In this document: piece by piece, positions 5,701 through 6,261 of the stretch
How the letters are laid out: each line of letters opens with the position of its first letter
Numbering within the stretch: the stretch's first letter is position 1
From: Acholeplasmataceae bacterium UBA5617
GTDB lineage: Bacteria; Bacillota_I; Bacilli_A; Acholeplasmatales; Acholeplasmataceae
DNA length: 6,261 nucleotides
Direction of reading: 5' to 3'
Assembly (NCBI GenBank): GCA_002424575.1
Contig: DIKN01000021.1
Span: 1 to 6,261 of the forward strand
The notes under the pieces: model-generated
Database searches by the model: none
The model's input: only the letters and a program-made list of their open reading frames with translations
Told to the model about the DNA's origin: nothing
Translations under genes and position numbers: made by a program

Positions 5701-6261
5701 TGGATTCACCTGCTTTGAGATAAGCATTGATAAACCCATCGAGTTCACCATCCATGACGAGATCGACTTGACCGACTTCATAATTGGTGCGATGGTCTTT
5801 AACCATTTGATAGGGATGAAAGACGTAGGAACGAATTTGTGATCCCCAACTGATGTCTTTTTGTTCTCCCTTAATACTTTTTAATGTTTCTTCCTGTTTT
5901 CTAATCTCTTCTTGCATCAGTTTGGCTTTTAAAACACTCATGGCTGATTCTTTGTTTTTTAATTGAGACCGTTCATTTTGGCAGGTCACCACAATACCAC
6001 TGGGTAAATGGGTAATTCTGACCGCAGAGTCGGTTGTATTGACGCTTTGACCACCAGCACCACCTGAACGATAGACATCAATTTTTAAATCTTCATCTTT
6101 GATATCAATATCGAGATCTTCTTCAATTTCAGGCATCACATCCAGTGAGGCAAATGATGTGTGACGTCTCGCATTGGCATCAAAAGGTGAAATGCGGACC
6201 AATCGGTGAACACCACGTTCAGCTTTAAGATATCCATATGCATAAGCCCCCTTAATCAAGA
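5693..6261 (-). CDS. prfB: Peptide chain release factor 2 (RF2), C-terminal part (5' end outside window)
   Basis: This is the last 188 residues or so of class I release factor RF2, which recognises UAA and UGA stops and triggers release of the finished peptide on the ribosome. The stop-codon recognition tripeptide SPF is in ISPFDANARRHTSF (residues 23-36 of the visible part), which identifies RF2 rather than RF1 (PxT). The catalytic GGQ is in YRSGGAGGQSVNTTDSAVRITH (from residue 63), here followed by Ser where E. coli and Bacillus RF2 have His. The conserved tail is present: CQNERSQLKNKESAM, WGSQIRSYVFHPYQMVKDHRT, and VMDGELDGFINAYL. Methionine translation from the TTG at 6259 is an artefact: that codon is an internal Leu and the frame is open to the window edge. 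The N-terminal domain and any RF2 frameshift site are outside. The TAA stop at 5695-5693 overlaps the next gene. Confidence 0.97.
   Translation of the reverse strand, partial: LIKGAYAYGYLKAERGVHRLVRISPFDANARRHTSFASLDVMPEIEEDLDIDIKDEDLKIDVYRSGGAGGQSVNTTDSAVRITHLPSGIVVTCQNERSQLKNKESAMSVLKAKLMQEEIRKQEETLKSIKGEQKDISWGSQIRSYVFHPYQMVKDHRTNYEVGQVDLVMDGELDGFINAYLKAGESNE
5707..5711 (-). promoter_or_regulatory. Ribosome binding site that fixes the YitT-family start
   Basis: AGGTG on the minus strand lies 6 nt upstream of the ATG at 5700, within the last codons of prfB. It favours this start over the ATG at 5781 in the same frame. Confidence 0.6.

Noticed and set aside
5701..5781. An 81-nt upstream extension of the YitT-family frame, starting at an ATG at 5781.
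   Set aside because: It lies wholly within prfB in another frame, adds 27 non-family residues, and a better start with a ribosome binding site exists at 5700.
6257..6259. TTG as a possible start codon of the prfB frame.
   Set aside because: It encodes an internal Leu of RF2 just before the KGAYAYGYLKAERG motif; the frame is open to the window edge, so the gene is simply cut.
1..6261. UGA read as tryptophan (Mollicutes-type code).
   Set aside because: No in-frame TGA was seen in the main genes, Trp is TGG, TGA ends the DsbA-like gene, and RF2 is present.
1..6261. Mobile elements, CRISPR arrays, tRNA genes, toxin-antitoxin or defence modules.
   Set aside because: No long inverted or direct repeats, transposase or integrase motifs, regularly spaced repeats or cloverleaf-like sequences were seen; the gene gaps are 111 nt or less.

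Overview
The window is a compact stretch of a low-GC bacterial chromosome with every recognisable gene on the minus strand, so transcription runs from high to low coordinates. Gene content (RF2, YitT, a CtpA-like S41 protease, a long-form RecX, a DEAD-box helicase), strong AGGAGG-type ribosome binding sites and short A/T-rich intergenic gaps suggest Bacillota or a Mollicutes relative with the standard code, such as an Acholeplasma-like or Erysipelotrichia-like organism. Tryptophan is read from TGG, one gene stops at TGA, and prfB (the UGA-reading release factor) is present, so this is not a UGA=Trp mycoplasma. The lineage is inferred from style and content, not from a database match.

Layout in the direction of transcription: (1) 6261-5693, the 3' part of prfB, cut by the window edge; (2) 5700-4840, a YitT-family membrane protein; (3) 4846-3350, a membrane-anchored S41 carboxy-terminal processing protease with a PDZ domain and a probable peptidoglycan-binding tail; (4) 3348-2572, recX. 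These four are packed with 8-nt and 7-nt overlaps and a 1-nt gap and look like one translationally coupled operon. It ends in a strong hairpin terminator whose left arm holds the last recX codons. (5) 2535-1048, a YtcJ-like amidohydrolase whose ribosome binding site lies only 5 nt past that terminator's T-run. (6) A well-formed promoter, TTGATA-N17-TACAAT, lies in the 64-nt gap and drives 983-336, a FrnE/DsbA-like protein with an SxxC active-site variant and a C-terminal CX4C tail; a terminator overlaps its stop codon. (7) After a 111-nt gap holding an extended -10 promoter and short repeats, the N-terminal 74 codons of a DEAD-box RNA helicase run off the window at base 1.

The operon mixes translation termination (RF2), membrane and envelope functions (YitT, S41 protease) and control of RecA (RecX); nothing visible ties these into one pathway, and shared expression is the only supported link. 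I found no mobile element, CRISPR array, tRNA, rRNA or toxin-antitoxin pair, and no convincing undescribed system. The points most worth a second look are the missing first active-site cysteine of the DsbA-like protein, the terminator next to the amidohydrolase ribosome binding site, and the use of coding sequence as terminator stems at two consecutive transcript ends.
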